From Myxococcaceae bacterium (GTDB lineage: Bacteria > Myxococcota > Myxococcia > Myxococcales > Myxococcaceae): DNA of 53,482 nt. This document shows, one piece after another, positions 1 through 6,901 of this stretch. A program made the translations under genes and the position numbers. Where the stretch lies: assembly GCA_019686135.1 (NCBI GenBank), contig JADGHL010000021.1:1-53482 (forward strand), given 5' to 3'. The notes beneath the pieces are model-generated. The model saw nothing but the letters and a program-made list of their open reading frames with translations. It was not told where the DNA came from and did no database searches. How positions within the stretch are numbered: the first letter of the stretch is position 1; the number at the start of each line of letters is the position of its first letter.

Positions 1-121
1 GTCACCGGCTCCAGGCGCGACGGCCACCGCGCCATCACCCGCGTACGGCACCACGACGACAACTCCGTCACCGGCTCCAGGCGCGACGGCCACCGCGCCG
101 TCACCCGCTTCGGGCACGACC
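1..121. repeat. 66-bp tandem direct repeat coding a 22-residue Ala/Thr/Pro linker unit
   Basis: The block starting at base 1 (GTCACCGGCTCCAGGCGCGA) recurs at base 67, giving a 66-bp period and about two visible copies. The period is a multiple of three, so it repeats 22 residues in frame. The second copy diverges after about 35 bases. The sequence begins exactly at a repeat unit, which suggests that the assembly broke in a longer array. Confidence 0.7.
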
Positions 122-520
122 GCCGCGCCCTCGACCGGCCCCGGCGCTGCGCGGACTGCGCCGTCGTCCGCTTTCGCCGTCACGGCGCCGGATGCACCGG
201 GCACGACTTCGCAGCAGGCGCCAGCGAGGCCGGAGCGCAAGGACTCAGCGGTGAAGCCGGCGTCGGTCGTGCAGCACGGACCGAAGGCCACCCGCGCCGC
301 CCGTGACGACGTCCCCACGCGGCGCGAGCTGCTCAGGGAGATCGACCGGCTGGAGAAGCGGGTGCGCGATCAGGCCCGGGGCGAGGCGCCGCCGGAGCCG
401 GTGCTGGCGTTCCTCACGCAGTACCGCTCGGAGGCGCAGGCCGCCTCCACGGTGGAGGACCGCAAGGAGCTCGCGCGCAAGCTGCAGAAGTTCGAGATCC
501 GGTTCCTCACGCAACGCTGA
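1..520 (+). CDS. C-terminal part of a Pro/Ala/Thr-rich linker protein, truncated at window start
   Basis: An open frame enters from the left edge (codons begin at base 2) and ends at 520, so the start lies outside the window. The first roughly 75 codons are an Ala/Pro/Thr/Gly-rich linker containing a 22-codon tandem repeat. The last roughly 90 residues are charged and predicted helical, with the motif RRELLREIDRLEKRV and many Arg, Glu and Lys, and look like a short amphipathic or coiled-coil tail. A GTG at 251 could start an 89-residue protein, but the same codon usage continues upstream of it. I do not recognise the family. It is convergent with the pterin dehydratase gene, 25 nt away. Confidence 0.55.
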   Translation, partial: SPAPGATATAPSPAYGTTTTTPSPAPGATATAPSPASGTTAAPSTGPGAARTAPSSAFAVTAPDAPGTTSQQAPARPERKDSAVKPASVVQHGPKATRAARDDVPTRRELLREIDRLEKRVRDQARGEAPPEPVLAFLTQYRSEAQAASTVEDRKELARKLQKFEIRFLTQR

Positions 521-545
521 GCGGACGGCACTGCACGCCGGCCGG

Positions 546-869
546 TCAGCCGACCTGATCGCACGCTTCGGCGACCAGCGAATCGCGAGCGGTCAGCCCG
601 CCCGCGTCGTGGGTCGTCAGCAGAAGCCGCACCTTGCGGTAGCGGATGTCGATGTCCGGGTGGTGCTGGTGCCGCTCGGCGACCTCGGCGACGCGTGTGA
701 CGAAGGCGATCGCCTCCGGGAAGGTGGCGAACGTGTACTCGCGCACCAGCGCGTCTCCCTGCCGCGACCAGCCGGGGTGCGCGGCGAGGAACTGCGCCAC
801 CTCTTCATCCTTCAACAGCGTGCGGCCCCCCGGCATCGCATCCTCCGAAATGCGCAATTCAACGCGCAT
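546..869 (-). CDS. phhB: pterin-4-alpha-carbinolamine dehydratase
   Basis: A 107-residue protein of the PCD/DCoH family, which dehydrates 4a-hydroxytetrahydrobiopterin during pterin recycling and acts in the cytoplasm. The family signature is clear: a leading 'LKDEEVAQFL', the central HQHHPDI metal-free active-site histidines, and the late THDAGGLT with Asp two residues later. The length is typical. The ATG at 869 lies inside the end of the upstream dehydrogenase gene (11-nt overlap), implying co-transcription. An ATG at 836 is an alternative, but its Shine-Dalgarno-like GGAGG sits directly against it. No phenylalanine hydroxylase gene is in the window, so the physiological partner is unknown. 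Confidence 0.9.
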   Translation of the reverse strand: MRVELRISEDAMPGGRTLLKDEEVAQFLAAHPGWSRQGDALVREYTFATFPEAIAFVTRVAEVAERHQHHPDIDIRYRKVRLLLTTHDAGGLTARDSLVAEACDQVG

Positions 870-1914
870 CGTTCATCAGCTTCGCCACCGCCGCGACCGC
901 CTCCTGCGTGGAGAGCGTGCCGCCGACGTCCCGCGTGCACTGTCCCTGCTCCACCGCCTGCTGCACCGCGGACTCCAGCTTCGCGGCCGGCGCCTCGTGG
1001 CCGAGCTCGCGCAACATCAGCGCGCTGGTGAGCAGCGCCGCGAACGGGTTGACGATCCCCTTGCCCGCGATGTCCGGCGCCGAGCCATGCACCGGTTCGA
1101 ACAGCGGCGTGGAGTCGGGGTTGAGGTTCGCGGACGCGGCCAGCCCGAGCCCACCGGTGAGCCCGGCGCCGATGTCGGTGAGGATGTCGCCGAACAGATT
1201 GGTGGTGACGATCACCTGGAAGGATTCGGGCTGCAGCACGAGCTGCATGGCGAGGTTGTCCACGTAGAAGTGCTTCGCCTCGATCTCCGGGTACTCGGCC
1301 GCGACCTCCTTGAAGGTGCGCAGCCACAGCTCGTGCGCGGGGATGGCGTTGTTCTTGTCCGCCATCGCCACGCGGGTCTTCTGGTTCCGCTTCGCCCAGG
1401 CGAACGCCGCGCGGATCACCCGCTCCACGCCCTTGCGCGTATTGATCTCCTCGGAGATCGCCAGCTCGTCGGGCGTGCCCTTCTTGAAGACGCCGCCGAG
1501 CCCGTTGTACTGGCCCTCGGTGTTCTCGCGGAACACGACGAAGTCGATCTCCTTGCGCCCCTTGCCCTTGAGCGGCGAGAGGCGATCGGCGAGCAGCCGG
1601 CACGGCCGGAAGTTCACGTAGAGATCCAGCCCGAAGCGGAGCCCGAGCAGGATCTCCCTCGCGTGCACCTGGCCTTTGACCCGGGGATCGCCCACCGCGC
1701 CGAACAAAATGGCGTCGAAGTCCCGGCGGAAGATGTCGATCTGTCCCGGCGGGAGCGCCTCGCCGGTCTTCAGGTAGCGCTCCGCGCCGAACTCGAACCG
1801 TTCGAAGGAGAGCCCGAGGCCGTGAACCTGGTTGAGCTGCTCGAGCAGCGGGAGCGCGGCGTCGATGACCTCGATGCCCGCGCCGTCTCCGGGAATCACC
1901 GCGATGCGTGCCAT
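859..1914 (-). CDS. isopropylmalate/tartrate-type NAD-dependent beta-decarboxylating dehydrogenase
   Basis: 351 residues of the isocitrate/isopropylmalate dehydrogenase family, which oxidise and decarboxylate 2-hydroxy acids with NAD(P) and Mg2+. Visible signatures are the N-terminal IPGDGAG, the substrate and phosphate region 'FRENTEGQY', the catalytic region around 'DKNNAIPAHELW', the metal-binding YVDNLAMQLV and NLFGDILTDIGAG, and the nucleotide motif 'FEPVHGSAPDIAGKG'. The N-terminal half resembles tartrate dehydrogenase (TtuC) as much as LeuB, and no leuA, leuC or leuD is nearby, so the substrate cannot be fixed. It starts at an ATG and overlaps the following dehydratase gene by 11 nt. 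Confidence 0.82.
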   Translation of the reverse strand: MARIAVIPGDGAGIEVIDAALPLLEQLNQVHGLGLSFERFEFGAERYLKTGEALPPGQIDIFRRDFDAILFGAVGDPRVKGQVHAREILLGLRFGLDLYVNFRPCRLLADRLSPLKGKGRKEIDFVVFRENTEGQYNGLGGVFKKGTPDELAISEEINTRKGVERVIRAAFAWAKRNQKTRVAMADKNNAIPAHELWLRTFKEVAAEYPEIEAKHFYVDNLAMQLVLQPESFQVIVTTNLFGDILTDIGAGLTGGLGLAASANLNPDSTPLFEPVHGSAPDIAGKGIVNPFAALLTSALMLRELGHEAPAAKLESAVQQAVEQGQCTRDVGGTLSTQEAVAAVAKLMNDAR

Positions 1915-1971
1915 GACCTGCTGATACCACCTCGCCCGGCGGCCGCCACCGGGAAGGCGTACCGGACCGCC

Positions 1972-3261
1972 TCAGCTCCCCGGCGGCGCGAGCGCGGTTT
2001 CAGCCACCTGCTTCGCGCGCCGCTTCTCGATGATCCACACCGCGATCACCCCGAGCTCGTAGCAGAGGAACATGGGGCCGCACATCAGCGCGAGGTTCAC
2101 CGCGTCACCGGTGGGTGTGATGACCGCGGCGGCGATCAGGCACACCACCAGCGCGTGCCGCTGGTACCGGAAGAGCCAGCGCGACTTCACCAGCCCCAGT
2201 TGTCCAAGGAGCGCCATGACGATGGGCAGCTCGAAGATCACCCCGAACGCCAGCTCCAAAAGCAGCACCAGGGAGAGCTGTTCGGACATGGTGAGCATCG
2301 GTCGCGTCCAGGAGAGCGCGGCGTGCTTCGCCGTGCCGGCGGAGATGTCCTTCTCCAGGCGCCAGAGCTCGGTGAACATCGAGGTGTGAGCGGGCGAGAC
2401 GGCGGCGAGCGCGGCAGCGGCCTCGTCGATCCGCTTCTGAGCGGTCGTGTAGTCGCCGCGCTCGTAGGCGTCGAGCGCCTCGGCGCGCTTGTCCATCACC
2501 GTCCGCAACACCGGCCGTGCGGCGGGGCCGAAGCTCTCGTGGGCGGTGTCCATCAGCCGCCCCAGGCCCTCGAGCTGCGTGTGGAGCATCAACCGGGGCG
2601 AGGGTTTGTTGGCGGGATCGGCCGGGATCAGCGACTCCTTGATCTCCGAGGCGATGCCCTCGCTCCCCGCCCGGGCCAGGGCGCTCGCGCGCTTCAGATC
2701 GCCAAAGCGCATCGCGCGCAGCGCGTCCTCCTCGCGCACCTTCGCATCCGCCACCTTGTGCTCCAGGCCCACGGCGTCCGGATCGTTGAGGAGGAACTCG
2801 AACATCGACGGCAGGACGATGAAGTACGAGAAGGCACCGCCGAGGATGAACGCGAGCGTCCCGAGGACCACGAAGGGGCCCGCGAACTTGCGTTCGGACG
2901 GGTACAGCCCGGGCGAGACGAAGCCCCAGATCTGCCAGAGCAGCACCGGCGTCGCGAGGAAGACGCCGGAGTACAGGCCGACCTTCATCAGGACGTTTAT
3001 CTCTTCGATGCCCGAGGTGTAGATGAGCGACCGGCCCTCCGGCGGAAGCGCCGCGAGCACTGGCTCCATCAACAGCCCGAAGATCGGCTTGGCGAACGCC
3101 AGCGACGCCGCGCCCAGCACCACCACCGCAATCGTCACGCGCAGAAGCCGCGAGCGAAGCTCGGTGAGGTGTTCCGCGAGGCTCATCCGGAGCTCGCCGT
3201 CTGCCTCTTCGGGGCCGGTGGCGCCGGGGGCCTCGACCTTCTTCGCGCGCTGGCCGATCAC
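1972..3261 (-). CDS. tatC: Sec-independent (twin-arginine) translocase subunit TatC with large periplasmic insertion
   Basis: TatC is the membrane receptor for folded Tat substrates. The 429-residue protein has the hallmarks: cytoplasmic 'HLTELRSRL' with Glu34, TM1 (about 41-57), the P1 loop, TM2 (96-115), 'FVSPGLYPSERK' with the conserved Glu123, TM3 (128-152), TM4 (328-352), TM5 (about 368-382) and TM6 (388-411). TatC is usually about 250 residues. Here about 160 extra residues (160-322) sit between TM3 and TM4, in the second periplasmic loop. The insert is hydrophilic and Ala/Glu/Arg-rich, and its helices look TPR-like (for example 'ALDAYERGDYTTAQKRIDEA'). The frame is continuous with no stop or compositional break, so the insert is part of the protein. 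The start overlaps the end of tatB by 4 nt. Confidence 0.93.
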   Translation of the reverse strand: MIGQRAKKVEAPGATGPEEADGELRMSLAEHLTELRSRLLRVTIAVVVLGAASLAFAKPIFGLLMEPVLAALPPEGRSLIYTSGIEEINVLMKVGLYSGVFLATPVLLWQIWGFVSPGLYPSERKFAGPFVVLGTLAFILGGAFSYFIVLPSMFEFLLNDPDAVGLEHKVADAKVREEDALRAMRFGDLKRASALARAGSEGIASEIKESLIPADPANKPSPRLMLHTQLEGLGRLMDTAHESFGPAARPVLRTVMDKRAEALDAYERGDYTTAQKRIDEAAAALAAVSPAHTSMFTELWRLEKDISAGTAKHAALSWTRPMLTMSEQLSLVLLLELAFGVIFELPIVMALLGQLGLVKSRWLFRYQRHALVVCLIAAAVITPTGDAVNLALMCGPMFLCYELGVIAVWIIEKRRAKQVAETALAPPGS

Positions 3262-3737
3262 CCCTGCTCCTTGCCTGCGGCCGCCCCGGCTTCGGGGGAC
3301 GGTGCCGCGCTTTCGGCGCCATCACCGGCGGGCGCGGCGGGGATCTCCGCCGGCGGAGCGTTGGCGGTGACGGCGGGCGGCGGCGCGGAGCCGAGCTTCG
3401 ACCGCGCGATGTCGAGGTTCAGCTCGTCCGCCACGCGGCGGCCGCCGTCCAGCGGTCCGGCGATCGGCGGGAGGATGCGGGCCAGCTCCTCATTCCCGTC
3501 CGCGCCGTGCGGGATCGGCGTCGGACCGGAGGCGGACTTCGGCTCCTCGCGCTCGAAGTCCTGGTCCATCCGGTAGAACTCGGCCTCCAGCGTGGAGCGG
3601 ACCTCGTCGGTCTGGCGGCGGAACTCGCGCATGAACTTGCCGATCGCCCGGGCGAGCTCGGGCAGGCGCCTGGGGCCGAGCACCAGAAGCGCCACGACCA
3701 TGATGAGTGCGATTTCGCCTGCGCCGACGTTGAGCAT
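3258..3737 (-). CDS. tatB: Tat translocase TatA/TatB-family subunit, probably TatB
   Basis: 159 residues with the TatA/B architecture: a short N-terminal membrane helix (about residues 8-22, ending in VLGPRRLPE), an amphipathic helix (24-80) and a long Ala/Pro-rich cytoplasmic tail. Glu8 in the membrane segment and the long tail fit TatB better than TatA. The gene is directly upstream of tatC and overlaps it by 4 nt (ATGA), a normal Tat operon arrangement. No separate tatA is present in the window. Start is the ATG at 3737. Confidence 0.88.
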   Translation of the reverse strand: MLNVGAGEIALIMVVALLVLGPRRLPELARAIGKFMREFRRQTDEVRSTLEAEFYRMDQDFEREEPKSASGPTPIPHGADGNEELARILPPIAGPLDGGRRVADELNLDIARSKLGSAPPPAVTANAPPAEIPAAPAGDGAESAAPSPEAGAAAGKEQG

Positions 3738-3855
3738 CGAGGTGGTCGCAGGTTAGCGCGGCGTTGGCAGCGCGCCACCTGGATCGCTCTGCGTCGTTCA
3801 CGCCCGGCCGCACAGCGCCGCGCCGCGGGGCGAAACGGGACTGAAGTGCCCCGCG

Positions 3856-5463
3856 CTACCGGCGGACCGGGAACGCGGTGCCCTTGCCGCAGTAGACGAA
3901 CGTGCCGTCCCGGCCCTTCCCCGCCCGGCGCAGCCCATTGAAGGCCAAAGACGCGCCGGCGCGCGCCGGGCCCAGCTCCGTGTCCTCGATCCGCAGCACG
4001 ATGGGCGTGCCGGCGGGCATGCCGTCGAACGGGCTGATGAGCTCGCCGGTGACGTAGAAGCGGCCCGGCGTGCAGTCGTTGTCCGGGATTCCGTAGTACG
4101 GGTAGCCGCCGCTCACCGAGACGACCTTCACGCGCGCGTCCTCGACCACCGCGCCCTTCTTGAAGCGGGGATCGGCCTTCGCCTCCTCCAGCGAGTTGGC
4201 CGGCATCAACCCACCCGCTCCGGTGGGCGTCCGCAGATACGCCGCGGGCGTGGTCGCCGGAGCGGAGACACCGGAACCGGCGGCCGGGGCGGGCGAGGGA
4301 GTCGTAGCCGCCGGGGTGACGGGCGTGCGGCGGCTCTGCGCCTCTTCCAGCTTCTTCTGCTCGGCAGCAAGGCGCGCCGCCTCCTTTTGCTGTTCGAGCT
4401 CCAGCCGCTTCGCCTCCGCCTCCAGCCGCCGGCGCTCCAGCTCGGCCTGACGCTGCTCCTCCTCCAGCCGCTTCTTCTCTTCGGCGGCACGCTTCTTCGC
4501 CTCGGCCTCCTGGCGCTTGCGCTCGGCTTCGGCGCGCTGCTTCTCCAGCGCTTCCTGACGCTTGCGCTCCGCCTCCTCCGCCGCGAGCCGCTTCTTCTCC
4601 GCGAGCTCCGCCTCCTTGCGCGCGCGCTCCTCTTCGGCGAGGCGCTTCTTCTCCGCGGCCTCCTCCTCCCGGCGCCGCTTCTCTTCTTCCGCGAGCCGCT
4701 TCTTCTCCGCGGCCTCTTCGGCTTGCCGCCGCTTCTCCTCCTCGGCGAGGCGCTTCCGCTCCTCCTCCGCGGCCTTCCGCGCGGCCTCCTTCTCGGCCTT
4801 CTCCTTCGCCAGCCGCTCGCGGGCCTCGGCGAGCTCGCGCTTCTTCGCCTCCAACTCCTCGCGCTTGCGCTTGAGCTCGGCCTCGCGCTTCTCCGCTTCG
4901 GCGCGCTGCCGCTCCAGCGCCTCCAGACGCGCCTTCTCCGCCGCGAGCCGCTTCTCTTCCTCCTTCCGGCGGCGCTCCTCTTCGGCGAGGCGCTTCTTCT
5001 CCTCGGCCTCCATCCGCTTGCGCTCAGCCTCGAGCCGTTTGGCTTCTTCCGCCTGGCGACGGGCCTCTTCGGCGAGACGCTTCTTCTCCTCCTCCGCAGC
5101 CTTCGCCCGCGCGGCCGCCTCTGCCTCGGCTTTCGCCTTCGCCTCGGCCTCCGCTTTCGCCCGGGCCTCCGCCTCGGCCTTCGCCTTCGCTTCGGCTTCC
5201 GCCTTCTTCCGCGCCTCCTCCTCCGCCTTCTTCCGCGCGGCCTCCTCGGCCTCCGCCTTCTTCCGCGCCTCCTCCGCTTCCTTCAGCGCCTTCTCACGCG
5301 CCTCACGGGTCAGCGCGCGGCGGTGACCGCCGGACTCTCCACTGGAGTCGTCCGACACCTCCGCCTTGTCCCCCGGAGCGAGCAGATCGGGGATGTCCTG
5401 CGCGAAGGCGGGAACGGAGTGGATGAGGAACAACGTGACGAGGGCAGCGGTGAGCTTTCTCAT
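3856..5463 (-). CDS. exported TolA-like coiled-coil protein with a C-terminal globular domain
   Basis: 535 residues from the ATG at 5463, chosen because the protein then begins with a clean Sec signal peptide (MRKLTAALVTLFL...AFA, cleavage near residue 22). Open frame further upstream lacks signal-peptide character. Residues of about 50-375 are an almost uninterrupted Ala/Glu/Lys/Arg coiled coil resembling the TolA central helix (KKAEEEARKKAEAE-type repeats). A Thr/Pro/Ala linker follows (376-415), then a compact C-terminal domain (about 416-535) with two Cys (near 'DNDCTPGRFY' and 'FVYCGKG') and mostly beta character. No N-terminal TolA anchor remains if the signal is cleaved. The C-terminal domain is not one I recognise. 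Being next to tatBC suggests an envelope role only by association. Confidence 0.75.
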   Translation of the reverse strand: MRKLTAALVTLFLIHSVPAFAQDIPDLLAPGDKAEVSDDSSGESGGHRRALTREAREKALKEAEEARKKAEAEEAARKKAEEEARKKAEAEAKAKAEAEARAKAEAEAKAKAEAEAAARAKAAEEEKKRLAEEARRQAEEAKRLEAERKRMEAEEKKRLAEEERRRKEEEKRLAAEKARLEALERQRAEAEKREAELKRKREELEAKKRELAEARERLAKEKAEKEAARKAAEEERKRLAEEEKRRQAEEAAEKKRLAEEEKRRREEEAAEKKRLAEEERARKEAELAEKKRLAAEEAERKRQEALEKQRAEAERKRQEAEAKKRAAEEKKRLEEEQRQAELERRRLEAEAKRLELEQQKEAARLAAEQKKLEEAQSRRTPVTPAATTPSPAPAAGSGVSAPATTPAAYLRTPTGAGGLMPANSLEEAKADPRFKKGAVVEDARVKVVSVSGGYPYYGIPDNDCTPGRFYVTGELISPFDGMPAGTPIVLRIEDTELGPARAGASLAFNGLRRAGKGRDGTFVYCGKGTAFPVRR

Positions 5464-5482
5464 GGGGTCGCCGCGGTGTAGC

Positions 5483-5510
5483 CGATCGTGCGCTTCGACT
5501 TCAACGATCG
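5483..5510. repeat. short inverted repeat upstream of the coiled-coil protein gene
   Basis: CGATCGT (5483-5489) and ACGATCG (5504-5510) form a perfect 7-bp inverted repeat separated by 14 nt. It lies 20-47 nt upstream of the ATG of the coiled-coil protein on minus. It could be an operator or a 5'-UTR hairpin. CGATCG is itself palindromic, and chance occurrence in GC-rich DNA is possible. Confidence 0.25.
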
Positions 5511-5557
5511 TCCCCACCGCGCCCGTGGGCGCCAGACCAGGCGGGCAGGCGCGGCGT

Positions 5558-6838
5558 TCAGGGCGCCGTCACGCCCACCCGGGTGTCCATGGCCGGGCGG
5601 ACCACCCGGCTCTCCACGATGTAGAGCATGAGCGGGATCACCGCGGTCAGCCCCATCGAGACGAAGGCGATCCGGTCCACGCCGCCCAGCGCGCCGTCGG
5701 GCAGCTCCCACAGAAGGCGCGCGGAGAGGAACGCGCCGATGGCGGAGGCAATGTGCTGCACCGCGGACTGGATCGACATGAACCGCGCGCGCTCGTGGGG
5801 TCCGGGCACCTTCGAGGTGAGCGTGTTGTAGGCGACGTTGCGCAGCGAGTTGATGGCCATGAAGGCGGTGAAGAGCAGGATGACCGGCAGCCACGCCGCG
5901 GCCTGGGCGGTCCACGGCGCATCCGTAAGCGCTCTCGGCAGCGGCCAGGGGAACCGCACGAAGCCCAGGTAGAGCGTGCCGACCATCAGCACGGCGGCGA
6001 TCGCTCCGGTGCGGAACGAGCCGATCCGGTCCACCAGCCGGCCGCTCAGCCGCATCGCGAAGAAGCTGACCACGCCACCCACGAGGTAGAGCACCGACAG
6101 GCCGGCGCGCGGGAAGTGGAGGTTCTCCTGCACGTAGGAGCTGATGTTGGGGATGACGATGAAGCCGGCCATCATCACCACCGCGGTCATGGTCCACGAC
6201 AGCCACACGGTGGGCCGGCCCAGAAGCGCCGCCCAGGCGCGGGCCTCCTTCTGGTTTTGGCGCTGAAGGTGGGCGCGCATCGACGGCAAGGCGCGCGCGG
6301 CGATCCCCGCGACGATGACGCCGATGCCGGCCGTGACGAAGAAGGGGAAGCGCCACCCCGCCATCGCCAGAACGAGGCCAGCGGGCACGCCCAGCACCGA
6401 GGCGATGGAGAACGCGCTCATCACCGCGCCCATCGCGCGGCCGCGCCGCTCGGGCGGGACCAGGTCCGCCACCATGGACATGGAGATCGACGTGGCCGGA
6501 CCGCCGAACGCGCCCGCCACCATGCGCGCCGCCATCAGCGTGCTCAGCCCCACCGCCAGCCCGCCCAGCGCGGTCCCCGCCACCAGCCCGAGCAGCGCCC
6601 CCAACAGCGCCTGCTTGCGATCGAACCGTTCGAGGAAGAAGGAGCCCACGAACCCGGAGACCGCCGCCGCCGCGGTGTACGCCCCGCCGATGTAGCCGAT
6701 GTGCGAGAGCGGGATGCCCAGGGCCTGGGAGAAGTCCGGGCCCATGGGCATGACCATCACGAAGTCGAGGACGTTGACGAACTGCACCGCGCCGATGACG
6801 AAGATCGCGCGGCGTTCGGCAGCCAGAGCGGAGTCCAT
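5558..6838 (-). CDS. major facilitator superfamily transporter
   Basis: 426 residues, twelve predicted membrane helices in two six-helix halves, with the MFS motif A region in loop 2-3 ('FLERFDRKQALL'), the motif 'MVADLVPPERRGRAMG' in loop 4-5 and a second motif-A-like loop in the C half ('RLSGRLVDRIGSFRTG'). This is the drug/metabolite:H+ antiporter type of the inner membrane. The substrate cannot be inferred. ATG at 6838 is preferred over the in-frame GTG at 6850, since neither has a strong Shine-Dalgarno. It is followed on the same strand by the coiled-coil gene after 94 nt, so co-transcription is not obvious. Confidence 0.88.
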   Translation of the reverse strand: MDSALAAERRAIFVIGAVQFVNVLDFVMVMPMGPDFSQALGIPLSHIGYIGGAYTAAAAVSGFVGSFFLERFDRKQALLGALLGLVAGTALGGLAVGLSTLMAARMVAGAFGGPATSISMSMVADLVPPERRGRAMGAVMSAFSIASVLGVPAGLVLAMAGWRFPFFVTAGIGVIVAGIAARALPSMRAHLQRQNQKEARAWAALLGRPTVWLSWTMTAVVMMAGFIVIPNISSYVQENLHFPRAGLSVLYLVGGVVSFFAMRLSGRLVDRIGSFRTGAIAAVLMVGTLYLGFVRFPWPLPRALTDAPWTAQAAAWLPVILLFTAFMAINSLRNVAYNTLTSKVPGPHERARFMSIQSAVQHIASAIGAFLSARLLWELPDGALGGVDRIAFVSMGLTAVIPLMLYIVESRVVRPAMDTRVGVTAP

Positions 6839-6901
6839 GCGGGGGCGCACGTATATGGACCCACGGCGCGCTCCGCCACCGCTTGTACAGCGCCCCGGCG
6901 C

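Noticed and set aside
1-132. CRISPR or minisatellite of regulatory type
   Set aside because: The 66-bp period keeps frame and codes a linker; no short palindromic repeats or spacers.
646-3576. 976-codon open frame on plus, antisense to three genes
   Set aside because: His/Arg/Gly/Asp-rich shadow composition typical of the antisense of GC-rich genes; the minus strand holds leuB-like, tatC and tatB with clear motifs.
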